Source: Helicobacter pylori PMSS1
GTDB taxonomy: Bacteria; Campylobacterota; Campylobacteria; Campylobacterales; Arcobacteraceae
Direction: 5' to 3'
Assembly (NCBI GenBank): GCA_945883785.1
Contig: CAMCYD010000001.1
Location: forward strand, 62,001-126,000
DNA length: 64,000 nt
Shown here: positions 55,506 to 64,000 of the stretch, piece by piece
Layout of the letters: every line of letters begins with the position of its first letter
Numbering within the stretch: the first letter of the stretch is position 1
Translations under genes and position numbers: made by a program
The notes under the pieces: model-generated
Databases searched by the model: none
The model's input: only the letters and a program-made list of their open reading frames with translations
Told to the model about the DNA's origin: nothing

Positions 55506-58500
55506 TTACACCCACAACAACATCATATCAACTACGACATACCCATTCTCAATCAAAACATCCCTATAAAATTCAAGTTGTTTTTGATATTTTGCCTCTT
55601 TATCTTTTGATTCACTCCCTGTTTTAAAATCAACGATTACCCAGCCATTTTTATCCTCTTCAAAATAGACAAGGTCGATAAATCCCCTTTTATCATTAGT
55701 GTGAAATTCCAATTCAAACTTATGTTTCGCACCATTTTGAAGTTTTTTATATACTTCACTTTGTAGGAAATTATCGATACTCTTTTTGATTTTTGATTTA
55801 GATTCATCATCATAGATTTCAAATTTAGAAAAAAGCTGTTCACTATCTATAGTTTCTAATCTATCCCAATAAAGCTCAAATATTTTATGGGTGATAGTTC
55901 CTAAAAGAGAAGCTCCATCATCAATTGTTTCATTGCCGCTAGTTGCTGTTAGTTTTTCTTTTTGTATAAATTCAATAGGTTTTATTTGATGATCTTCATA
56001 AGTAACACTTTGATTTTGTACTTCTACTTCGTCTCTTGGACTAAACGCTCCTCTCACACCATCTAAAAATAATGTTTTAGGTTCAATTCCCAAAGAATCA
56101 ATAATCATAGAAAGATAGCTGTCTTCTCGTGGCTTTGATATTTGCCCATCTTTAGTCTCTGATAGTTTTGCTGAGATGACAACATCATACTCTGCCCTTG
56201 TAAGTGCAACATATAAAAGTCTTTTCTTTTCAGCAAGATGTTTGAGCTTATCAATACTTTTTAAAACTCGTAAAGCTAAAGGTTCATATTTGTTTATTTT
56301 AAATCCTACAATCTCTTTTTTCATCCCATTTACGGTGAAATTATTGTGTTTGAGACTATCGCTTGTCACTTGAGAATAGAGTGCTTTTTCACTATATCCT
56401 AACAATACAAGTGGATAAGCTAACCCTTTTGTAGAGTGGATACTACAAATCTCTACTGATTTTGCATTCTCTGATTTATAAAATGCCTCGTCCTCTTTTG
56501 CATCGCTAAAATAGATACCATTTTCTAAAAGTTTTAAAAATTTATAGAGATTTGATTCATTTGAGTTTTGATACTCTAGTGCTAATTGTAAAAATTTATA
56601 AAGATTAGCCACCCTTTGTTCCACATCATCAAAATGGGCATACACCCCAAATAGATTTGCATCATCATAGATATATTTTATAAACTCGCTAAATGTTTTA
56701 CCCTTTTTTTCTTCACAATATTGTTGGAGTTTTGGTGGGATTTGATGGGACTCAAGATATTTTTTTATAGAGTTATCATCAATCTTTAAAATATTTGATC
56801 TCATAGCACCTACAAGATAAAACCTCTCTTTTGGGGTAAATTCGATTTGTTTTTTTGAAACGATATCTATCGCTTTTAGAGTATTATAGATATCATTTAC
56901 CTCTTTTGTGTGGTAAAAATTATCACTAGCACTTACTTTAGCAAATATCCCCCTCTCTTTAAGTTTGCTTTTGAGTTCAAGCATCTTTGTACTACTATCA
57001 TAGATGATTGCAATCGCTTTTTTCTTATCTTTTACAAGTTCACTAATATGGAGATATTTAGAGTTCTTCCCATAGCAAATATCACTTACAAAATTTGCAA
57101 TGGTATCAAGCTCATCTTTTTCCCCTTTGTATGGATTTGCTGTTATTAAAAACTCAAAACTCCCCTTTTCTTTTCTGGACTCTTTAAAAACTTGAAGCTC
57201 TTGTGGGTCTGCCTCATAGTTTTGAGAGATAAGTTTAAGAGAACTATTTTTTGCCAAAACTTTATCAAAGATACTATTAACTTTATCAAGTACCACTCCA
57301 TCACTTCTATGATTTTTACTCATAGGCTCAATTGAGCTAAAAAGAGAAGTGTCATTGACTGCATTATTAAATACCTCTATTTCTGCTCCTTGGAAAGAGT
57401 AAATAGACTGTTTACTATCCCCTACTGCAAAGAGATTTGTATCTTTATTCATCGCATTTTTTACTATCTCAAATTGGGTTTCATTTGTATCTTGAAACTC
57501 ATCCACCATTATATATTTGAAGTTTGTATTAACTTTTGGGATGATCTCTAAAGTTTTAGAGATGATAGTATCAAAATCTATTTTCCCAAGTTCTAGAAGT
57601 CTTGTGTCATATTTTGCTTTAATTGTATGAAGTAATGATTTTAGTTTTTCAATCTTTTGAAAAAAGATATTCTCTTTTTCTTCATCTATTGTCTGATAGA
57701 TACGAACAACTTTTTCTAACTTCTTTTTCGCCTCATCAGCAAATGGATATTTTTTCTCACCCATAGATGGAGCTTTTTGATTTTCAATCACCTCTTTCCA
57801 ATCAACTGCTTTAAAATCTAAAATGTTTTGATAAAACTTGCTAAACCACTCTAGTCTAACCTTATCATCACTAAGTTCATTAAAAGCATCATCAATCTGC
57901 GGCAACGGAAATAATTCATAAATAAGTTTTTTATAAAGCTCTTGTGAGATACTCTCTTTATCAAAACTATCATAATCTTTTCTAAACTTACTATTACTTG
58001 TGTATTTTTCTATCAAACCAGTTATGAAAAACATATTGATATCTTTTGAGATATCTAAAATAGTCTCTTTATTTTCATCTGTATTTAAAACTTCAAATAT
58101 GATAGAAGAGAGTTCACTTTGCTTTTCATCCTCTTTGATGATATTCAGCTTCACATCTATTTTTGCAATATCAGCATTTGCTTTGATGATATCTAAACAA
58201 AAGCTATGGATTGTAGAGATTTTTGAGTTACTACTTGATTGATATGCTTCTTTTAGAGTATTAAGTACATATTGTTTTTGAGTATCAGTGATATGACTAT
58301 TTGCTTCTTGAATAGATTTATAATCCCCATCTTCACTATCAAGTGTTTTAAAATTGATGATTTTTGAAACAAGCTCAAATATACGACCTTTCATCTCTAA
58401 AGCTGCTGCTTCTGTGTAGGTGATGGTAACTATCTCTTTGACACGAGCTGGTTTTAGAGTTTCAAAGAACGACTCTTGGATACTATAATCTTCTCTAAAA

Positions 58501-58616
58501 TAATCAAATCCAACCAAAGCATTGATATACCGTCTACTAAGTGTGTATGTTTTTCCACTTCCAGCGCCTGCATTGATTGCAAAACTTTTTTGTACTGTGA
58601 ATTTATTTAGACTCAA
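55506..58616 (-). CDS. UvrD/AddA-like helicase with C-terminal PD-(D/E)XK nuclease
   Basis: INAGAGSGKTYTLSRRYI, MVDEFQDTNETQ, YVALTRAEYDVV, KHKFELEFHTNDKRGFIDLVYFEEDKNGWVIVDFKTG. Confidence 0.85.
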   Translation of the reverse strand: MSLNKFTVQKSFAINAGAGSGKTYTLSRRYINALVGFDYFREDYSIQESFFETLKPARVKEIVTITYTEAAALEMKGRIFELVSKIINFKTLDSEDGDYKSIQEANSHITDTQKQYVLNTLKEAYQSSSNSKISTIHSFCLDIIKANADIAKIDVKLNIIKEDEKQSELSSIIFEVLNTDENKETILDISKDINMFFITGLIEKYTSNSKFRKDYDSFDKESISQELYKKLIYELFPLPQIDDAFNELSDDKVRLEWFSKFYQNILDFKAVDWKEVIENQKAPSMGEKKYPFADEAKKKLEKVVRIYQTIDEEKENIFFQKIEKLKSLLHTIKAKYDTRLLELGKIDFDTIISKTLEIIPKVNTNFKYIMVDEFQDTNETQFEIVKNAMNKDTNLFAVGDSKQSIYSFQGAEIEVFNNAVNDTSLFSSIEPMSKNHRSDGVVLDKVNSIFDKVLAKNSSLKLISQNYEADPQELQVFKESRKEKGSFEFLITANPYKGEKDELDTIANFVSDICYGKNSKYLHISELVKDKKKAIAIIYDSSTKMLELKSKLKERGIFAKVSASDNFYHTKEVNDIYNTLKAIDIVSKKQIEFTPKERFYLVGAMRSNILKIDDNSIKKYLESHQIPPKLQQYCEEKKGKTFSEFIKYIYDDANLFGVYAHFDDVEQRVANLYKFLQLALEYQNSNESNLYKFLKLLENGIYFSDAKEDEAFYKSENAKSVEICSIHSTKGLAYPLVLLGYSEKALYSQVTSDSLKHNNFTVNGMKKEIVGFKINKYEPLALRVLKSIDKLKHLAEKKRLLYVALTRAEYDVVISAKLSETKDGQISKPREDSYLSMIIDSLGIEPKTLFLDGVRGAFSPRDEVEVQNQSVTYEDHQIKPIEFIQKEKLTATSGNETIDDGASLLGTITHKIFELYWDRLETIDSEQLFSKFEIYDDESKSKIKKSIDNFLQSEVYKKLQNGAKHKFELEFHTNDKRGFIDLVYFEEDKNGWVIVDFKTGSESKDKEAKYQKQLEFYRDVLIENGYVVVDMMLLWV

Positions 58617-60148
58617 TTGTTTTCCTTTGTGTTTTCTAATAAGTTGCGTATTCGTAATATAAAATCTTTTTCTTTTTCAATTATATTTTCTATATTAAAA
58701 GGTTGTTGTTCATTATCGTTAATCTTCGAATCTTTAGACAAATCTATCCCATCGATGATAAATTTTGTCTCATTATTTCCAAACCAAGTTTCGCTATGAC
58801 TATATTTTATATTTTTATCATTTTTTTCTATTGGATATAAAAGACCGCCGATTTTTACATTATATTTATTATGATGATTTTGATAGTAACTCATATAAGT
58901 ATTGATTTGAAAAAAATCACATCTATCAATATCAACACCATTACCTTTTATTTCAGTGAATTTCATTTTTTTATACTTTGTATCAAATACCATTACATCA
59001 TTATCTCTTATCATTACAATATCTGGGATTATTTTTCTTTGATACAAATAGCTATTTCCAAATTCTTCATATAGTCTCAAAGGTGGACTTTCCACTCTCC
59101 AATCACTAAACTCTTTTTGAAGAAGTTTAGTGATATAGATTTCAAATAATTCAGCTACATTAATTATAAATCCATAAGTTTTGGTATTGCCACCATTTTT
59201 TTCTTCTATATTATTTCCATTTATAATAAATCTTGCATATTCAAGCACTTTTTTATATGGTGCAAAGATTGGATTTTGCAAAGCTTTTGATTTAAGTGCT
59301 TTAATTATAGTTTCATTTGAGACATAGTTGTTACTTTTGTGTTGTTTGAGGTGAGTTTTGATATGTGAGATATTTTTTGTAAATGAAATTTTGTTTTCTT
59401 TTGTAGAATTCTTTTCACTTTGTTTATCAATAATCTTTATAGCCTTATAAAGTACATCGATAATCTCTTGTATCTCTTTTTGCTCACGACTTACGCTTGA
59501 GATTTTCCCTTGAAATGGAATATCACATTTGATAAATTTATTAATATCAATCTTACCTTTGAGTTTCATCTCATGATGAGATACACTTCTATAAGCTTTT
59601 GGAAGACCTAACAAAAAAGCTTTTTCAAGATTTTGAACAAACATATAGTAGATGATATATTTTGAGATATCAAAACTTTTATCTACTTTATTGCCTGTGA
59701 TACTCACATCATCAAGAAAAATATCATTTGCAAAGTTCAGCATTCTTTCCAAAAAAACATTTGAAAATCTTGATTTTATGTCAATCTCAAGATCTTGCCA
59801 CTTAAACTTTCCTACATAGTTGCCTGTTTGGGCTAGATAAATATCTTCATCCTTATCATTTTTACTTTTTTTAATAGAGATAATTAAGTCGTCTTTATTT
59901 TTAGCATCTCTCTTTTCTTCATCTTTAAAAAAAGAGAAAAAAGTGTTGTTTTTATATCTATCTGGATTTATATAATCTCTGAGAGTTATATCAATTTTTT
60001 CTCCAATTACTTTTTTGTCATTCGATGAAAAATTTTTATCAAAAAAAGCATAATAGTTTTTTGTATCTGTAATATATTTTTCTGTTTCATCTTTTTTTGA
60101 TTTATAAACTAAATCTGATAAATAAAAATTATCAACTGTTTGTATCAT
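58613..60148 (-). CDS. mcrC: McrC-like restriction component
   Basis: YGFIINVAELFEIYITKLLQKEF...RKIIPDIVMIRDNDVMVFDTKYKKM (PD-(D/E)XK-type); adjacent to McrB. Confidence 0.8.
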   Translation of the reverse strand: MIQTVDNFYLSDLVYKSKKDETEKYITDTKNYYAFFDKNFSSNDKKVIGEKIDITLRDYINPDRYKNNTFFSFFKDEEKRDAKNKDDLIISIKKSKNDKDEDIYLAQTGNYVGKFKWQDLEIDIKSRFSNVFLERMLNFANDIFLDDVSITGNKVDKSFDISKYIIYYMFVQNLEKAFLLGLPKAYRSVSHHEMKLKGKIDINKFIKCDIPFQGKISSVSREQKEIQEIIDVLYKAIKIIDKQSEKNSTKENKISFTKNISHIKTHLKQHKSNNYVSNETIIKALKSKALQNPIFAPYKKVLEYARFIINGNNIEEKNGGNTKTYGFIINVAELFEIYITKLLQKEFSDWRVESPPLRLYEEFGNSYLYQRKIIPDIVMIRDNDVMVFDTKYKKMKFTEIKGNGVDIDRCDFFQINTYMSYYQNHHNKYNVKIGGLLYPIEKNDKNIKYSHSETWFGNNETKFIIDGIDLSKDSKINDNEQQPFNIENIIEKEKDFILRIRNLLENTKENN

Positions 60149-62403
60149 TATTTACTTTCTAACTTGAAATAATTCTTTAAATTCTTAACATGTTTTTCAA
60201 TATCTTCCTCATTGTATTCACTCCTTAAATACTCTGACAAAACTGGCTCTATATGGTAATCAAATAGCTTATTCATTGATTGCTGAGAAATTTTATTTCC
60301 ATTAGTATATTTTGAGATTTTTAAAAAATATGCATGTCCTATTTCATATTTTTTACCAAGACCCAATCCATCGTTTTTCTTTAATGTTATTTGCTCATTT
60401 AACTGCAAACAAGCTTGACTAAATTTTTCGATATTTTCGTATGAATTTTGTTTTTTTTCTTTATCAGTATATTTACATTCTGTTGTAATAACATCATAAT
60501 TACAATCTTTTCTTATCCAAATAAACCGTCTTCTCAAAGCTAAGTCAAAACTATCTATACTCCTATCTACATCATTCATCGTACCAATTACAAAAATATT
60601 TTCTGGAATATAAAAAATATCATCTTCATCTCTTAGTGATGAGTATTGAGTTTTTACCATTCCTTTATCAGCACCTCTGTACTCTAGGGCAAAAAGTAAC
60701 TCTCCAAAAACTCTTGAAAGTTCAGCCCTATTAATCTCATCAATTATAAAAAAATACCCAAATCCTTCGATTGCGCTTTTAAAATCTATATCTTTTAGTT
60801 CTAAAAATGATTCTTCTTCCTCTCTTGCTTTTTTGCAAAACTTTTTAAACTCACCATCTTCTAATCCAAATTGCATAGAACCATTACTCTTATCAATGCC
60901 TTTAGGTCTTATTCCTTCAACAAAATCTTCGTAAGAATAGCTCGGATGAAATTGTGTTATTTCATATCTTCCTAAAACATTATCTACTGTACTCTTCACA
61001 TCTTCAAGAACCCCAAAAGTTTTTCCAGTTCCAGGAGCACCATAATAAATAATATTTTGACCTTGTTTTAAAAGTTCAATAAAATCATCATTTTTTATTT
61101 CTTCTCCACCTAAAAAGTTTTTAAATTCTAAAGCTTTTTTATAAAGTTCATCATGTCCTTTATCTTTTGCATCATCCACATCTTTTTGTTTCACTTTATC
61201 AATAAGATTTAAAAATTGGTCAACCAAATAAAAACTTTTTAACCCGTTTATTTCTACATAAGTTCTTTCCTCTTTTTTACAAATCTCATCTCTTAATAAT
61301 TCAAATTTTTCTTGTAGTGTTTTTTGTTCATTTAATGGATAAAATATTTTTGTAATCAACTCAACTTTTCTTTGTGTCATTGAATTCACAAGAGGTATTT
61401 TGTCTTCATCCATTTGTAAATAGTAAGCCAATTCTTTTGCGGTTGCATTCATACTGTTTACATCTTTTACACCATCTTCTACATCATTAAATGTTAAAGA
61501 TTCTTTAATATCCCAATTCTCCTCAAAAACTATATATTTAATCTTATTAAACTCACCATGAACTTTTTCAAGTTTGCTATCATCATTTAAATTCTCAACT
61601 TCTTCTTTTGTTCTATCTTCTAGATTTTTAACTAAATTAGTAAAATTACCCTGCATATTTGCTGAGTTTATACTTTCACTCCACCAACTTGATAGATTCG
61701 ATTTTGTAGGATTTTCTATAAAAATTTTAAAATTTTCAATAATTTTTTTTCTTTTTTGAACAAGTTCATTTGTACTAACCAATAATATATGTGGATTATC
61801 TAAACTATCACTTTTGCTAAATTTTTTGTAACTCTCTATCAAATCATTTAACTTATCCTCTAATTGTTTATGAACTTCTACAACAACTTCTTTATAAGCA
61901 GCCATTACTTTGTTGAATTTATCATCATCAAATTCTGTTAAACCAAAATAACCATAATCCAAATAATCTTCTTTAACATTTTTTCTTTTTATTGCTTCTA
62001 ATCCATAATTTTTTTCTTGTATTATTTTGCTTATTATTTCCCCTAGTTTTTTTGATATTTTTAAATTTCCAATTGCATCATTATAAATTTGTATCTCGAA
62101 ATTAAGTCCACCTCGACCTAATGCAATACCAAACACAACAGGATATTGTTTCCCAAATTTTTTTAAGTTGCTTCTATACCAAATATAATCTTTTAAAATA
62201 TTGTGTCCTGCTTTTGTCCATTTTGAACCTTGTAGATTTAATTCCATATCATCTTCGTTTTGAAATTTATCAACCAAAATTTTTTTCAATTTTTCATTTA
62301 TTTCTTGTGATTTTTTTGATATATCATCACCATTAGTGTATGTCTTATTTCCATATTTTTCAAAATGTTCTTTTGCATCTATTATCCAGTTACCTTCACT
62401 CAT
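60148..62403 (-). CDS. mcrB: McrB-like AAA+ NTPase
   Basis: IIYYGAPGTGKTFGVLEDV, FHPSYSYEDFVEGIRP, YFFIIDEINRAELSRVFGELLFALE, FVIGTMNDVDRSIDSFDLALRRRF. Confidence 0.9.
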   Translation of the reverse strand: MSEGNWIIDAKEHFEKYGNKTYTNGDDISKKSQEINEKLKKILVDKFQNEDDMELNLQGSKWTKAGHNILKDYIWYRSNLKKFGKQYPVVFGIALGRGGLNFEIQIYNDAIGNLKISKKLGEIISKIIQEKNYGLEAIKRKNVKEDYLDYGYFGLTEFDDDKFNKVMAAYKEVVVEVHKQLEDKLNDLIESYKKFSKSDSLDNPHILLVSTNELVQKRKKIIENFKIFIENPTKSNLSSWWSESINSANMQGNFTNLVKNLEDRTKEEVENLNDDSKLEKVHGEFNKIKYIVFEENWDIKESLTFNDVEDGVKDVNSMNATAKELAYYLQMDEDKIPLVNSMTQRKVELITKIFYPLNEQKTLQEKFELLRDEICKKEERTYVEINGLKSFYLVDQFLNLIDKVKQKDVDDAKDKGHDELYKKALEFKNFLGGEEIKNDDFIELLKQGQNIIYYGAPGTGKTFGVLEDVKSTVDNVLGRYEITQFHPSYSYEDFVEGIRPKGIDKSNGSMQFGLEDGEFKKFCKKAREEEESFLELKDIDFKSAIEGFGYFFIIDEINRAELSRVFGELLFALEYRGADKGMVKTQYSSLRDEDDIFYIPENIFVIGTMNDVDRSIDSFDLALRRRFIWIRKDCNYDVITTECKYTDKEKKQNSYENIEKFSQACLQLNEQITLKKNDGLGLGKKYEIGHAYFLKISKYTNGNKISQQSMNKLFDYHIEPVLSEYLRSEYNEEDIEKHVKNLKNYFKLESK

Positions 62404-62460
62404 CTACCACTCCCATTTTTTATTTTAAATTTCATTCAACTCTCTAACTTTATACTGACT

Positions 62461-62493
62461 ATTATAGTAAAACTTTTAGACAAATAACTGTCT
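62461..62493 (-). promoter_or_regulatory. Shared promoter box AGACA-GTTATT-TGTCT-N10-TATAAT (minus strand)
   Basis: Precedes mcrB; N10 spacing exact. Confidence 0.75.
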
Positions 62494-62506
62494 TTCTTAA
62501 TCATCC

Positions 62507-63646
62507 TCAACTCATCACTTTGGCTACATCTATCTCATAACTTATATTTCGTCCACTTGTCCCTTCAATTTGCCTAATACATCCAAGCTCCAATAGCTCC
62601 ACCAAGTCCCTTGAAGCATTTGTAGATGGACAATTTGCGAGGCTCATATATTTCTTTTTGCTTAGATTTCCTTTGAACTCTTCTATACCAATATCTAAAA
62701 TAAAATTGAGAACTTTTATTTGTCTGCCATTAAGATTTTTATCTCTATACTTATCCCAAAATTTTGTTTTAAAAGTAACAGAGTTAAATTTTATTTTTGC
62801 CTCAAGAAGTGCTTTTAAAAGGGTCTTCAAAAACCACTCACACCAAATCGTAATATCAAGAGGATTTTCTTTTTGGATAAATCCAGTTGTATGTTCCAAA
62901 GCTTTGTAGTATCCATTTCTATCTTCATTGATAGCATTTGACATAGAATAGAGTCTTGATATGGTTGTATTTTCGACTTTTGAAAGAACTAAATCTGTGA
63001 TAGCTCTTGTGATTCTTCCATTTCCATCATCAAAAGGATGGATAATCACAAACCAAAGATGAGCGATACTAGCTTTTAAAAGGGATGCTTCTGCAGTATT
63101 AAACCATTCTAAAAAGGTTTTCATCTCCTCTTCTAAATTTTTTCTAGGTGGTGCTTCATAATAGACTTTTTCTTTCCCTATTCCCCCACCAACTACTTGC
63201 ATCGTTTCTTCGCCTCTAAATTCAGCGGTATTTATTTTAACCCATCCACTATAGCCTTTTGGAAAAAGTGCATTATGCCAGCCAAAAAGTCGCTCCAAAG
63301 TCAAATCTTGATTGTAATTAGAATTGGCATCAATAAGTATTTCAATAAGATTATCGGTAGTTTCATTGATTTTTTTATGCTCTACATCTTTAAAACCAAA
63401 CTTTTTTGCAATAGAGGCTTTTACACTATCACGATTTAAAATCTCACCCTCGATAGCAGAAGTTCCTATTGCTTCACTTATAAGTGCTTCTGATTGTCTT
63501 TGAAGGATCACTTCACTAGAGATAGTTTGACTGATAGCTATAAGATAGCCTTGCTCTCTTGAAATATCCTCTATAAGTCTTTGCAATTTTTTCAAATCAT
63601 AAGTAAAATTGGGATAGTTTTCCATCTCCCAAATCCATCTTTTCAT
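62507..63646 (-). CDS. Fic-family protein
   Basis: IHPFDDGNGRITRAITDLVLSK Fic motif; C-terminal winged-helix-like region. Confidence 0.9.
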   Translation of the reverse strand: MKRWIWEMENYPNFTYDLKKLQRLIEDISREQGYLIAISQTISSEVILQRQSEALISEAIGTSAIEGEILNRDSVKASIAKKFGFKDVEHKKINETTDNLIEILIDANSNYNQDLTLERLFGWHNALFPKGYSGWVKINTAEFRGEETMQVVGGGIGKEKVYYEAPPRKNLEEEMKTFLEWFNTAEASLLKASIAHLWFVIIHPFDDGNGRITRAITDLVLSKVENTTISRLYSMSNAINEDRNGYYKALEHTTGFIQKENPLDITIWCEWFLKTLLKALLEAKIKFNSVTFKTKFWDKYRDKNLNGRQIKVLNFILDIGIEEFKGNLSKKKYMSLANCPSTNASRDLVELLELGCIRQIEGTSGRNISYEIDVAKVMS

Positions 63647-63754
63647 ATCAGTGTCCTTTTATATCATCTGTGGTGCGAAAAATTAGATTAATCATACCAT
63701 AAATGGTGTGAAAAATAATATAATTTTCGGAGCGTTATTTTAAAAAAGACCAAA

Positions 63755-64000
63755 TCATATTTTTAACTTATTAAATGTATCCTCAATAATATTTTTAATA
63801 GTTTGATAATTCTCGTTTTGTTTAAATGTATGAATATCATCCATATATATTCCACGATTCAATTCAATCATAACTGATTTAACCCTATTGTCTTTTCCAA
63901 AATGTTTATTGGAAACAATAGAACCACTGTATGGCATGTTATGAGAAACTTTATAACCTTTTGCTTTAAAACCATTTTCTAAAATAAAAACAGCATTTAT
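63755..64000 (-). CDS. N-formylglutamate amidohydrolase-like protein, C-terminal part (runs off window end)
   Basis: Frame open to window edge: INAVFILENGFKAKGYKVSHNMPYSGSIVSNKHFGKDNRVKSVMIELNRGIYMDD. Confidence 0.55.
   Translation of the reverse strand: MNAVFILENGFKAKGYKVSHNMPYSGSIVSNKHFGKDNRVKSVMIELNRGIYMDDIHTFKQNENYQTIKNIIEDTFNKLKI

Noticed and set aside
1509-62493. Interpreting the N10 boxes as LexA/SOS boxes
   Set aside because: No LexA-type repressor is seen and the half-site/spacing does not match SOS boxes I know; regulator identity left open.
63660-63725. Repeated TTTTTCrCACCA upstream of fic as an operator
   Set aside because: Only two short imperfect copies; cannot distinguish from AT-rich chance similarity.

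Overview
AT-rich accessory region, gene style most like Campylobacterota (inference). The window is a mosaic of defence-type and mobile-element modules, with no rRNA, tRNA or CRISPR array recognised. Left part (0-16.8 kb): AbiE-like toxin-antitoxin pair, a 4-gene methyltransferase-fold/UvrD-like module, LRR and ankyrin proteins, an AAA/RecD-like helicase, an MNT-HepT pair and a receiver-HEPN fusion. Centre (17-30 kb): a co-directional block with SSB, PcfJ-like proteins, a MYG1-type nuclease and a PIF1-like helicase, interleaved with a near-complete core division set (FtsA, a transpeptidase PBP, FtsZ, FtsW). 30-33.2 kb: Tn3-type inverted-repeat remnants interrupted by an insertion. 34.8-47.1 kb: a tightly overlapping 5-gene operon of DUF4011/MTES_1575 helicase-nuclease, RES-like mini-ORF, DUF6361, PLD and SNF2-like helicase. 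47.8-63.6 kb: AAA protein, macro domain, Sir2, DUF4116-repeat protein, an orphan FtsZ C-terminal domain, McrBC plus an AddA-like helicase-nuclease, Fic, and duplication/recombination scars. Most notable: (i) the accessory divisome cassette; (ii) an imperfect palindrome (rGACA-N5/6-TGTCy) placed exactly 10 bp upstream of the -10 hexamer at about 15 sites, two or three of them driving divergent transcription; (iii) a stand-alone FtsZ C-terminal domain; (iv) an SSB-like acidic tail on a membrane-anchored methyltransferase-fold protein. Family assignments come from motif reading, not database searches.
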